Assembly: GCA_033964015.1 (NCBI GenBank)
Contig: CM066918.1
Location: forward strand, 21,225,387-21,289,386
DNA from: Scolanthus callimorphus
Taxonomy: Eukaryota; Cnidaria; Anthozoa; Actiniaria; Edwardsiidae
Reading direction: 5' to 3'
Length of the DNA stretch: 64,000 nucleotides
Shown here: positions 11,431 through 22,740 of the stretch, piece after piece
How positions within the stretch are numbered: the stretch's first letter is position 1
Layout of the letters: the number at the start of each line of letters is the position of its first letter
Translations under genes and position numbers: made by a program
Notes under the pieces: model-generated
Database searches by the model: none
Seen by the model: only the letters and a program-made list of their open reading frames with translations
What the model was told of the DNA's origin: nothing

Positions 11431-11744
11431 TAAAGTAAGGATTTCGTGCTGTGTATAATAGAACGGCACAAACAGAAGTGTAATGAAATCTTTTGAGTAT
11501 CGTTCGCCGTGCAAAGTAGGCAAAAGTCAAATAATTGTTATTCTAGAAGTAGCGGTGAGGCTTACATATCGTATGGGTATCATAATCGCACAGTGTAGGT
11601 AAAACAACTTGGGCGTGCCCTTGTCGCGCTACTAGTCTAATAATAACCTTCTTTATTTGCATCTCTGCTTATAGTTTTTGTTTATATAGTTACAGTTTTT
11701 TTTATATTAGATGTATTTTTGTAAATATAATATTAAAGGAGATG

Positions 11745-14700
11745 CCTTACGACAAGGGGAAACCCTTCCAAGGCTAGCACCAGTAGTCGATGAGTTATAG
11801 GCTCTTATTATTGTAAGTCTACCACATGTAGACTACAAGGTACCCTTTCAAGTCGATGTCATATCGCGCGGTGTGAACGGCCGGCGATTTAGCACCGGTA
11901 GTCGACAAGATTTGCCCTCGTCCCTCTAGCATCTGTAAGTCTAGCACCGGCAGTAGACATGGTTTGTCCTTGTCCCCTTGTAAGTCTATCACCGATAGTC
12001 GACAAGGTTTGCCTTTATCCCTCTTGTAAGTCTAGCACCGGCAGTAGACATGGTTTGTCCTTATCCCTCTTGTAAGTCTAGCACCGGCAGTAGACATGGT
12101 TTGTCCTTGTCCCCTTGTAAGTCTATCACCGGTAGTCGACAAGATTTGCCTTTATCCCTCTTGTAAGTCTCCGATAGTCGACAAGATTTGCCCTCGTCCC
12201 TCTTGTAAGTCTATCACCGACAGTCGACATGGTTTGCCTTCGTCCCCCTTGTAAGTCTATCACCGATAGTCGACAAGGTTTGCCTTCATCCCTCTTGTAA
12301 GTCTAGCACCGGCAGTAGACATGGTTTGTCCTTGTCCCCTTGTAAGTCTATCACCGATAGTCGACAAGGTTTGCCTTTATCCCTCTTGTAAGTCTAGCAC
12401 CGGTAGTCGACAAGATTTGTCCTTGTCCCCTTGTAATTCTTGCTCCGGCAGTAGACATGGTTAATTGTCCTTGTCCCCTTGTAAGTCTATCACCGATAGT
12501 CGACAACGTTTGCCTTCATCCCTCTTGTAAGTCTAGCACCGGTAGTCGACAAGATAAGTCCTTGTCCTCTTGTAAGTCTATCACCGATAGTCGACAAGGT
12601 TTGCCTTTATCCCTCTTGTAAGTCTAGCACCGGTAGTCGACAAGATTTGTCCTTGTCCCCTTGTAATTCTTGCTCCGGTAGTAGACATGGTTAATTGTCC
12701 TTGTCCCCTTGTAAGTCTATCACCGATAGTCGACAAGGTTTGCCTTCATCCCTCTTGTAAGTCTAGCACCGGTAGTCGACAAGATTAGTCCTTGTCCTCT
12801 TGTAAGTCTATCACCGATAGTCGACAAGGTTTGCCTTTATCCCTCTTGTAAGTCTAGCACCGGTAGTCGACAAGATTTGTCCTTGTCCCCTTGTAATTCT
12901 TGCTCCGGTAGTCGACAAGGTTTGTCCTTGTCCCCTTTTAAGTCTTGCACCGGTAGACGACATGGGTTGCCTTCTTCTTTCTTGTAAGTCTAGCAGCGGT
13001 AGACGGCAAGGTTTGTCCTCGTCCCCTTGTAAGTCTATCACCGATAGTCAACAAGGTTTGCCTTCATCCCTATTGTAAGTCTAGCACCGGTAGTCGACAA
13101 GATTTGTCCTTGTCCCCTTGTAAGTCTTGTACCGGTAGACGACAAGGTTTGTCCCTGTCCCCTTGTAAGTCTATCACCGATAGTCGAGAAGGTTTGTCCT
13201 TGTCCCTCTTGTAAGTCTATCAACGATAGTCGACAAGATTTGTCCTCGTCCCTCTTGTAAGTCTAGCACCGGCAGTCGACAAGATTTGTCCTTGTCCCCT
13301 TGTAATTCTTGCACCGGCAGTCGACATGGTTTGCCTTCGTCCCTCTTGTAAGTCTATCAACGATAGTCGACAAGATTTGTCCTCGTCCCTCTTGTAAGTC
13401 TAGCACCGGCAGTCGACAAGATTTGTCCTTGTCCCCTTGTAATTCTTGCACCGGCAGTCGACATGGTTTGCCTTCGTCCCTCTTGTAAGTCTATCAACGA
13501 TAGTCGACAAGATTTGTCCTCGTCCCTCTTGTAAGTCTAGCACCGGCAGTCGACAAGATTTGTCCTTGTCCCCTTGTAAGTCTAGCATCGGTAGTCGGCA
13601 TGGTTTGTCCTTGTCCCCTTGTAAAGTCTATCACCGATAGTCGACAAGGTTTGCCTTTATCCCTCTTGTAAGTCTAGCACCGGTAGTCGACAAGATTTGT
13701 CCTTGTCCCCTTGTAATTCTTGCTCCGGTAGTAGACATGGTTAATTGTCCTTGTCCCCTTGTAAGTCTATCACCGATAGTCGACAAGGTTGCCTTCATCC
13801 CTCTTGTAAGTCTAGCACCGGTAGTCGACAAGATAAGTCCTTGTCCTCTTGTAAGTCTATCACCGATAGTCGACAAGGTTTGCCTTTATCCCTCTTGTAA
13901 GTCTAGCACCGGTAGTCGACAAGATTTGTCCTTGTCCCCTTGTAATTCTTGCTCCGGTAGTAGACATGGTTGATTGTCCTTGTCCCCTTGTAAGTCTATC
14001 ACCGATAGTCGACAAGGTTTGCCTTCATCCCTCTGGTAAGTCTAGCACCGGTAGTCGACAAGATTAGTCCTTGTCCTCTTGTAAGTCTAGCACCGATATT
14101 CGACAAGGTTTGCCCTCGTCCCTCTTGTAAGTCTAGCACCGGCAGTCGACAAGATTTGTCCTTGTCCCTTTGTAATTCTTGCACCGGCAGTCGACATGGT
14201 TTGTCCTTGTCCCTCTTGTAAGTCTATCACCGACAGTCGACAAGATTTGTCCTTGTCCCTCTTGTAAGTCTAGCACCGATAGTCGACATGGTTTGTCCTT
14301 GTCCCTCTTGTAAGTCTAGCACCGATAGTCGGCGATAAGGCTTGCAGTCGACAAGATTAGTCCTTGTCCCTCTTGTAAGTCTATCACCGACAGTCGACAA
14401 GATTTGTCCTTGTCCCTCTTGTAAGTCTATCACCGATAGTCGACATGGTTTGTCCTTGTCCCTCTTGTAAGTCTATCACCGACAGTCGACATGGTTTGTC
14501 CTTGTCCCTCTTGTAAGTCTATCACCGACAGTCGACATGGTTTGTCCTTGTCCCTCTTGTAAGTCTAGCACCGATAGTCGACATGGTTTGTCCTTGTCCC
14601 TCTTGTAAGTCTAGCACCGACAGTCGACATGGTTTGTCCTTGTCCCCTTGTAAGTCTATCACCGATAGTCGACATGGTTTGTCCTTGTCCCCTTGTAAGT

Positions 14701-17700
14701 CTATCACCGATAGTCGGCGATAAGGTTTGCAGTCGACAAGATTAGTCCTTGTCCTCTTGTAAGTTTAGCACCGGTAGTCGACAAGATTTGTCCTTGTGCC
14801 CTTGTAATTCTTGCTCCGGTAGTCGACATGGTTTGTCCTTCTCCCTCTTGTAAATCTATCACCGACAGTCGACATGGTTTGTCCTTGTCCCTCTTGTAAG
14901 TCTAGCACCGACAGTCGACATGGCTTGTCCTTGTCCCTCTTGTAAGTCTAGCACCGACAGTCGACATGGTTTGCCATCGTCCCTCTTGTAAGTCTATCAC
15001 CGATAGTCAACAAGGTTTGCCTTCATCCCTCTTGTAAGTCTAGCACCGGTAGTCGACAAGATTTGTCCTTGTCCCCTTGTAAGTCTTGTACCGGTAGACG
15101 ACAAGGTTTGTCCCTGTCCCCTTGTAAGTCTATCACCGATAGTCGAGAAGGTTTGTCCTTGTCCCTCTTGTAAGTCTATCAACGATAGTCGACAAGATTT
15201 GTCCTCGTCCCTCTTGTAAGTCTAGCACCGGCAGTCGACAAGATTTGTCCTTGTCCCCTTGTAATTCTTGCACCGGCAGTCGACATGGTTTGCCTTCGTC
15301 CCTCTTGTAAGTCTATCAACGATAGTCGACAAGATTTGTCCTCGTCCCTCTTGTAAGTCTAGCACCGGCAGTCGACAAGATTTGTCCTTGTCCCCTTGTA
15401 ATTCTTGCACCGGCAGTCGACATGGTTTGCCTTCGTCCCTCTTGTAAGTCTATCAACGATAGTCGACAAGATTTGTCCTCGTCCCTCTTGTAAGTCTAGC
15501 ACCGGCAGTCGACAAGATTTGTCCTTGTCCCCTTGTAAGTCTAGCATCGGTAGTCGGCATGGTTTGTCCTTGTCCCCTTGTAAAGTCTATCACCGATAGT
15601 CGACAAGGTTTGCCTTTATCCCTCTTGTAAGTCTAGCACCGGTAGTCGACAAGATTTGTCCTTGTCCCCTTGTAATTCTTGCTCCGGTAGTAGACATGGT
15701 TAATTGTCCTTGTCCCCTTGTAAGTCTATCACCGATAGTCGACAAGGTTGCCTTCATCCCTCTTGTAAGTCTAGCACCGGTAGTCGACAAGATAAGTCCT
15801 TGTCCTCTTGTAAGTCTATCACCGATAGTCGACAAGGTTTGCCTTTATCCCTCTTGTAAGTCTAGCACCGGTAGTCGACAAGATTTGTCCTTGTCCCCTT
15901 GTAATTCTTGCTCCGGTAGTAGACATGGTTGATTGTCCTTGTCCCCTTGTAAGTCTATCACCGATAGTCGACAAGGTTTGCCTTCATCCCTCTGGTAAGT
16001 CTAGCACCGGTAGTCGACAAGATTAGTCCTTGTCCTCTTGTAAGTCTAGCACCGATATTCGACAAGGTTTGCCCTCGTCCCTCTTGTAAGTCTAGCACCG
16101 GCAGTCGACAAGATTTGTCCTTGTCCCTTTGTAATTCTTGCACCGGCAGTCGACATGGTTTGTCCTTGTCCCTCTTGTAAGTCTATCACCGACAGTCGAC
16201 AAGATTTGTCCTTGTCCCTCTTGTAAGTCTAGCACCGATAGTCGACATGGTTTGTCCTTGTCCCTCTTGTAAGTCTAGCACCGATAGTCGGCGATAAGGC
16301 TTGCAGTCGACAAGATTAGTCCTTGTCCCTCTTGTAAGTCTATCACCGACAGTCGACAAGATTTGTCCTTGTCCCTCTTGTAAGTCTATCACCGATAGTC
16401 GACATGGTTTGTCCTTGTCCCTCTTGTAAGTCTATCACCGACAGTCGACATGGTTTGTCCTTGTCCCTCTTGTAAGTCTATCACCGACAGTCGACATGGT
16501 TTGTCCTTGTCCCTCTTGTAAGTCTAGCACCGATAGTCGACATGGTTTGTCCTTGTCCCTCTTGTAAGTCTAGCACCGACAGTCGACATGGTTTGTCCTT
16601 GTCCCCTTGTAAGTCTATCACCGATAGTCGACATGGTTTGTCCTTGTCCCCTTGTAAGTCTAGCACCGGTAGTCGACAAGATTTGTCCTTGTCCCCTTGT
16701 AATTCTTGCTCCGGTAGTAGACATGGTTGATTGTCCTTGTCCCCTTGTAAGTCTATCACCGATAGTCGACAAGGTTTGCCTTCATCCCTCTGGTAAGTCT
16801 AGCACCGGTAGTCGACAAGATTAGTCCTTGTCCTCTTGTAAGTCTAGCACCGATATTCGACAAGGTTTGCCCTCGTCCCTCTTGTAAGTCTAGCACCGGC
16901 AGTCGACAAGATTTGTCCTTGTCCCTTTGTAATTCTTGCACCGGCAGTCGACATGGTTTGTCCTTGTCCCTCTTGTAAGTCTATCACCGACAGTCGACAA
17001 GATTTGTCCTTGTCCCTCTTGTAAGTCTAGCACCGATAGTCGACATGGTTTGTCCTTGTCCCTCTTGTAAGTCTAGCACCGATAGTCGGCGATAAGGCTT
17101 GCAGTCGACAAGATTAGTCCTTGTCCCTCTTGTAAGTCTATCACCGACAGTCGACAAGATTTGTCCTTGTCCCTCTTGTAAGTCTATCACCGATAGTCGA
17201 CATGGTTTGTCCTTGTCCCTCTTGTAAGTCTATCACCGACAGTCGACATGGTTTGTCCTTGTCCCTCTTGTAAGTCTATCACCGACAGTCGACATGGTTT
17301 GTCCTTGTCCCTCTTGTAAGTCTAGCACCGATAGTCGACATGGTTTGTCCTTGTCCCTCTTGTAAGTCTAGCACCGACAGTCGACATGGTTTGTCCTTGT
17401 CCCCTTGTAAGTCTATCACCGATAGTCGACATGGTTTGTCCTTGTCCCCTTGTAAGTCTATCACCGATAGTCGGCGATAAGGTTTGCAGTCGACAAGATT
17501 AGTCCTTGTCCTCTTGTAAGTTTAGCACCGGTAGTCGACAAGATTTGTCCTTGTGCCCTTGTAATTCTTGCTCCGGTAGTCGACATGGTTTGTCCTTCTC
17601 CCTCTTGTAAATCTATCACCGACAGTCGACATGGTTTGTCCTTGTCCCTCTTGTAAGTCTAGCACCGACAGTCGACATGGCTTGTCCTTGTCCCTCTTGT

Positions 17701-18245
17701 AAGTCTAGCACCGACAGTCGACATGGTTTGCCATCGTCCCTCTTGTAAGTCTAGCACCGACAGTCGACATGGTTTGCCCTCGTCCCCGTTGTGAGTCTAT
17801 AACCGATAGTCGACATGGTTTGTCCTTGTCCCCGTTGTGAGTCTATCACCGTTATTCGACAAGATTTGTCCTTGTTCCCTATAAGTCTAGCACCGGTAGA
17901 CGACAAGGCTAGCCCTCTTCCCTCTTGTAAGTCTAGCACCGGTAGACGACAAGGCTAGCCCTCTTCCCTCTTGTAAGTCTAGCACCGGTAGACGATAAGG
18001 CTAGCCCTCTTCCCTCTTGTAAGTCTAGCACCGGTAGGCGAGTCGACAAGGTACACTCTTCTCCCCTTTGCAAGTCTTTCACCGGTAGACGACAAGGCTA
18101 GCCCTCTTCCCTCTTGTAAGTCTAGCACCGGTAGGCGAGTCGACAAGGTACACTCTTCTCCCCTTTGCAAGTCTTTCACCGGTAGACGACAAGTTATAGG
18201 CCCTGTAATTGTAAGTGAAGCACCGGTAATCGACAAGCTCGTCAA
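11745..18245. repeat. Satellite-like array of a 45/46-bp unit, about 6.5 kb
   Basis: Roughly 140 copies of a unit reading GTAAGTCTAGCACCGGTAGT, then CGACAAGATTTGTCCTTGTC, then CCCTT or CCCTCTT. Variants change ACCGGTAGTCGAC to ACCGATAGTCGAC or ACCGGCAGTAGAC, and a minor type reads GTAATTCTTGCTCCGG. The flanks are degenerate (11745-11900 and 17880-18245). Because 45 is a multiple of three, stretches stay open in several frames on both strands and give 15-residue repeat peptides; the 46-bp units break those frames, so coding is unlikely. No transposon end is visible at either border. Confidence 0.95.
13033..17747. repeat. Higher-order duplication inside the satellite (1,959 and 798 bp)
   Basis: Variant units recur in the same order at fixed offsets. 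The block 13033 to about 14991 is repeated 1,959 bases later with almost no change. The second copy is longer (about 14992-17747) because a 798-base segment within it is itself duplicated in tandem: features at 15958, 16186 and 16481 recur at 16756, 16984 and 17279. After the internal duplication the second copy resumes the sequence of the first at an offset of 2,757 (1,959 plus 798). This is read directly from repeated variant strings. Confidence 0.9.
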
Positions 18246-18885
18246 TAATGTTCTTCTTCCCTATAAGATATAAATATACATCGCTGTAAAACTGAATATC
18301 TAGGTCTAAGTGCTCAGAAGTACTTATTTGAGTACTTAGGACAGGAAACTCAGTCGCTACAAAGCTTGAACTAGTTCTTTTACCTCAGTCCTTAAAAGAA
18401 AATCACGAAAAATTTGCTAAGCTATTACCCATCCGGTTATTATTTCTCCCTATTTTAGCCACCTTAATACCTGGATTGAGTTTTTCAAAGAAAGAGTACC
18501 TATAACTCAGGATATTTCCTTGGTTTGCGCTAGCCCCCGTCCTGTCTGGTATAAGTAATACATTGGGGTGTTGCTTCTGTTTTAACTACAGTATAAGTAT
18601 ACATGGGGGCGCGGCCTTGTTTCTCTAGATCAAAACAAGAACAGACTATCTTGCTGCACAAGTTGATCACCTAGACATCCTAGACATTCCCCCTTTTGAA
18701 CTCATAATTTACTAGGGCTGCCCCTCTCCTCCTCCTTCTTTTACTCAGATTTCTATACTGCACCGAGGAAATATGAGATGGTGTAGACGCGCATTAAACC
18801 GTTTCCGCTCAGATTCTGTAAGTGGTCTGATTATGAAAAAACGTGCGTCTTGATTCCAACTAGATTATGTTTGTGACTTGGAGGA
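18246..18885. other. Intergenic, nothing recognised
   Basis: Unique-looking sequence between two tandem arrays. No coding frame, TIR or RNA gene seen. Confidence 0.5.
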
Positions 18886-19330
18886 AATTTTTTTCCTGGC
18901 AATTTCTCTAATGATTTAGCTAAAACTCTTTTCCTGTCAATTTCTATACGAGATTTGGTTGAAATTCTTTTCCTGTCAATTTCTATGGATGATTTGGTTG
19001 AATTTTTTTCCTGTCATTTTTCACAATTTCTATTATTATTTGGCTGAAATTATTTTCCAGTCAATTTCTATTGACGATTTGGCTGAAATTCTTTTCCTGT
19101 CAATTTCTATTGATGATTTGGCTGAATTTTTTTCCTGCCATTTTTCACAATTTCTATAATGGTTTGGCTGAAATTCCCTTCCTGTCAATTTCTATAAGCA
19201 TTTGGCTGAATTTTTTTTCTTCCTGTCAATTATATATTGATTTGGCTGAAATATAGTTTTCCTGGCAATTGTTTCCTCTCTTTTCCTATTTAATTATTTG
19301 ACTATTTTTTCCTGTCAATTTTATTCCTGG
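18886..19330. repeat. Degenerate 48-50 bp tandem repeat
   Basis: About nine imperfect copies of a T-rich unit containing TTTTCCTGTCAATTTCTAT and GATTTGGCTGAAATT, with variable length from T-run changes. Open frames here are by-products of the repeat. Confidence 0.8.
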
Positions 19331-20479
19331 AAATGAGCTTTATGTGGATTCTTTTGAATGGCTGCCAAGAAGAGAAACGAAAACCCGATATAGGTCAATA
19401 GCCAAAACGACATGTGTGTGGTTGTATTTGTTTCTCACCATCTAGCAGTAGGCCAAACAAATTAACAATTAAAGTAGCTATACATGTTATACCATTGACG
19501 CCAGCCTTTCGTTTGACGCATTTTCCCAAAGGCTTGTTTACAATTACTAAATCGAATTTATTCGTGTATAAATTATCCTTGGATCTTCAAGATGTTTAAC
19601 GTTATCAACAAATTATTGCATCCGTCCTCATATCCTTCCTTCTGGTAACGTCCTGCTGCCCAAAATGCAATTTGTTAACGCTAGGATTACTTAATAGACG
19701 ATGCAGGAGCCAAATTGTTCGATTTCTCCTCGGTTATGTACCACCAAAGGTTAAGAATAGATTGTTAAAACAATCGTTCTCACCTATTTTTCAAAAGGAA
19801 CAATTTAAAAGAAAATAGTTAAGCCTGATTCATTTTGACAAATCAAAATAATTTCTACCATATATGACTCGCCACAGGAATAAGCTTTTCAAAAAATAAA
19901 TATTTCGAATCTGTTTTTCTTAACTGAAGATCTTTCACCTGGCATTCAATTGTTTTTGGCATTATAGGCCCTTAAACTTTCATTGCCGCAATAAAATACA
20001 GGCTTCGATCTAATTTGACATGTCGGCTGAAAAGTTGTAAAAGCTGTGCTTTTTTGAAAATGTTCACATTTTTAGAGTAAAAAAGTATGACCTAATTTAT
20101 TTTTATTTTCATATTCATGTGACGTTGGAATTACTAGCTCGAACAAAGAAAACACGTCTGCTGAAAAGGAAAATTAGATTTCTAGCATCCCACGTTTATT
20201 TCGTGTCGTTAATTTTTCCACGAACAATATTGGGTCAGACATATCTTAAGATAAATGACGGCAATTTGTGCTATACTATTTTATTACCAGAATTAAAGTA
20301 TAGCAAGCACAATACTGTAATTGCACAAACACAAGAAGTGCGATATTTGTTTTAAACCTTTATTTGCTCATAAGTGTTGATGATCTTGAGATGTGAGTGA
20401 TTCTTACAGTTCCTGTTGCTCGAGCCCAAAACTCTAATTGTTTGGGTAACCTGTGGTAGTTGGTGATACCGTTATGCGG
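19331..20479. other. Intergenic, nothing recognised
   Basis: AT-rich. Short frames at 19414-19599 and 20119-20355 lack domain features. It presumably includes the 3' flank of the GPCR gene on the minus strand. Confidence 0.45.
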
Positions 20480-20515
20480 TGACGTCATTTGAAGGTATCT
20501 GCAAATGTGACGTCA
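20480..20515. promoter_or_regulatory. Two perfect CRE palindromes beside the GPCR stop codon
   Basis: TGACGTCA occurs at 20480-20487 and 20508-20515, 28 bases apart; the second abuts the stop codon of the minus-strand GPCR. TGACGTCA is the full-length consensus bound by CREB/ATF bZIP factors. Function at a 3' end is unproven; they could act as an enhancer or serve an unseen transcript. Confidence 0.4.
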
Positions 20516-21592
20516 TCAGTGGCGCGTCAATGTGGCGGAGGGGCTACCAAGTCGGGGTGTTACCGACGACAGGTGGTACTGGTCGCTCTCGCTGTCCCGC
20601 CCTAATGCGCCTGCGCAGAACAACCTTCTTAGTGCGTATTTGACGGCGAGTCGGATGTCCGAGATGCGCCAGCAGTAAATCAGCGGATTTACGGATGAAT
20701 TCATAAACACCAGCGTAGAGGTGCAAATGTAGGCCACTTTGACAGTACCTGTGTAACCGCGAAATCGCCGCACTACCATGGTCACCAAAAACGGCACATA
20801 ACACAACAAATAAATACCCAAAATGTAGGACATTGTCAGGGTGGATTTTTTGTATTTTAGGAGATTAAAGGTCTTAGGCCTGCTCTCTTTATCGCGCGAA
20901 GCGTCGCGTTCATCTGAAGCAGGCCTCACCTCAAAATGGGTGATCTGTTTCTGGTGCCGCACCACGCAGCGAAAAATTTTAAAATATGCCACAAAAGTAA
21001 CGACGAAACTGGAAAGCAAAACGGGTATTGCAAAATTGTTGAATACATCGTCGTTTGCCACCCAAAACCTTGACAGCACTAAGACGGAGAAGAAAACCCA
21101 AAACAGGCCGACGACCATGAAGATCCTTGAGTTGGTGACGATCTGTTTGTAACGCAAATGAAGCCGCAACGCCAGAAATCGCTCCACGCTGATAGCGCTC
21201 AGTGTGAGAGTCGAGACTCCCGAGGCAATCGAGCCAACGACTTCTGTCATAATCCTAGTTACACAGTAGATCTCGTAATTCTCTTGCATCTCTCCAATCT
21301 TATGACCCACAAACGCGGGTTGCGCCAGTAAACCAACCAGAAAATCAGAAAACGTAAGACAACAGAGCAGTGTGTTAGAGGGCGAATGGAGTGCCTTTGT
21401 TTTCCAAACAACATACATAATCAGCGCATTTCCTAAGACGGTGGTTAGGGAAAATATGACGTTGATGACCGAAGTGACTATGTTGACGATGTAGATGTTC
21501 TCTGTAGGCTCAAAGTTAACGTCCAGTAGAAAACAGTGACCATATTGAGACAGTTGATGTTCCGCTAGTGTGTGATTCTCGTTCACTTCCAT
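20516..21592 (-). CDS. Class A rhodopsin-like GPCR, intact, single coding exon
   Basis: A 358-residue seven-helix receptor from ATG 21592 to a stop at 20516. Visible marks are an N-glycosylation sequon at N6 (NHT), GN at 54-55 in TM1, D83 in TM2 (FSDFL), C110 at the top of TM3, ER at 137-138 in place of DRY, CYVP in TM6, NPLIY at 302-306, and a Ser/Thr-rich tail. The TM4-TM5 loop is very short and lacks cysteine. Intracellular loop 3 is short and charged. It is clearly a paralogue of the 3728-4827 gene: the stretch LHSPSN, the segment LLAQPAF, LHLRYK, LKYKKS and CWRISDIR are shared. The ER substitution and missing loop cysteine recall the melanocortin/adenosine/cannabinoid-like branch, but the ligand cannot be assigned. 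The two genes converge on each other. Confidence 0.93.
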   Translation of the reverse strand: MEVNENHTLAEHQLSQYGHCFLLDVNFEPTENIYIVNIVTSVINVIFSLTTVLGNALIMYVVWKTKALHSPSNTLLCCLTFSDFLVGLLAQPAFVGHKIGEMQENYEIYCVTRIMTEVVGSIASGVSTLTLSAISVERFLALRLHLRYKQIVTNSRIFMVVGLFWVFFSVLVLSRFWVANDDVFNNFAIPVLLSSFVVTFVAYFKIFRCVVRHQKQITHFEVRPASDERDASRDKESRPKTFNLLKYKKSTLTMSYILGIYLLCYVPFLVTMVVRRFRGYTGTVKVAYICTSTLVFMNSSVNPLIYCWRISDIRLAVKYALRRLFCAGALGRDSESDQYHLSSVTPRLGSPSATLTRH

Positions 21593-22554
21593 ATCCTTGT
21601 AGGCACGCTCACAAACACGCTCTCCAACTCTATCTTGTAAATTAGCGATTTGACATGCTCAACAGGATGGATTTTGAAAGAGAAACTTGCTCTTAAATTC
21701 GTCATCTATTGTGCTGGTGAGCAAACACATTCAAACACCAATGCTTACGTCCAATTTGTGTTTTTTCTTGCGTTTACATTGGCGATGGCTTCCTCTGTTA
21801 AAAATATAATTAGAATTTGTCGGATTGTTTGTCGTGCCTGTGTGAGACAGGTTGCATGTTCTTTCGGGACAGAAAATGACTTATGATGGCTGGAGATAAA
21901 CGAAAACCGTTTCCATATTACTTTTCCGTGATAAAAAGATTAAACACTGTAAAAATTGAATTCAAGTGTACACAGTTTTATTTATTACACATGAGTACGT
22001 TTTTTTGAAATTTCATAGAAGTCAATCATCTTAGTCAAATAAGAAAACTAAGAAATTGCTTTTTTCTAATTGTGTTAACAAGTTCACGATATTGCTCCCT
22101 TTTATACTGAATTGGTTACCGCCTCGGTGGGGGGTTCTTTAGGCAGAAATTGCATCGAGAAAAAATACTCTATTTGCCTCGTTTATTTACTTTTTGCGCA
22201 ATTAAATTTTTTCTATACATCTTCCTCGCGTTTAGTGATAATTAAAAGAATTTCATTTCTTCACGAATTAACTGTGAAATCGTGATAACAAAGGAAGCCG
22301 AGCATTGGGCTTAAATTATTTCACAAAGATAATTTTACAGTTAAGTACTTAAATTCTTTATGCGGAATTAAGGTTCTTTCCTTGGTAAAATAATAAAAGT
22401 TTAAGAGTATTTGTGTTACAAGTAAACAGCCAATCAGAGTAGTTACACCAAAGTGAATAACAAACACGGTGGCACTAGTTTTCTATGATTTGGTGCCAGG
22501 GATGGGATGCAGGTGTAGAGAATGCCAGCCGTTAGTGCTCAATGGGCCGTTACA
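21593..22554. other. Upstream flank of minus-strand GPCR, nothing recognised
   Basis: Contains the presumed promoter of the receptor. No TATA box at a convincing position, and no coding frame with recognisable content; the 78-codon frame at 21650-21886 on the opposite strand is probably chance. Confidence 0.4.
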
Positions 22555-22740
22555 AAATAATCTGCACCCCCTTTTTAGGACCCTAGGTTCAGCTCCCACC
22601 CTGGAAATTTTAGGTTGCCCCTACCCTTCACTACATTCAGGAATTCTAGTGAATTTTCTCATGACCACCTTGGAAATGATGTTTACCCACCCTGGAATTT
22701 CCGGTGCTTTTTGATGAACACCCACCCTGGAATTCCTAGG
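22555..22740. repeat. Dispersed repeat, CCACCCTGGAATT family, copy 1
   Basis: Shares an ordered set of strings with 51600-51815: CCCTACCCT, GGAATTCTAGTG, CCTTGGAAAT, then TTTACCCACCCTGGAATT. The two copies are diverged but collinear over about 190 bases, so they are one interspersed family. No TIR or coding capacity seen. Confidence 0.6.

Larger units (their letters stand above)
4835..11453. mobile_element. CACTA/EnSpm-like DNA transposon, 6.6 kb, probably non-autonomous
   Basis: The left end, starting CACAGCACGAAAT (4835-4861), and the right end (11427-11453, reversed) match at 23 of 27 positions, both finishing in TTTACGGA. The flanks are TAT at 4832-4834 and TAT at 11454-11456, a 3-bp duplication as expected for CACTA/EnSpm elements, which also begin with CAC. 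Just inside both ends lie many short TTTACG/CGTAAA motifs (4851-5040 and 11205-11430), the kind of subterminal repeat array that CACTA transposases bind. The interior has only small open frames and no transposase I can recognise, so it is probably mobilised in trans. Several smaller elements are nested inside. Confidence 0.7.

Noticed and set aside
12000..18000. CRISPR-like array
   Set aside because: Units are directly adjacent with no unique spacers, and the surrounding genes have introns; this is a eukaryotic satellite.
12811..18245. Dozens of 60-90 codon frames with DLQGDKDKPCRL-type repeats
   Set aside because: They are translations of the 45-bp satellite unit on both strands and are broken wherever a 46-bp unit occurs.
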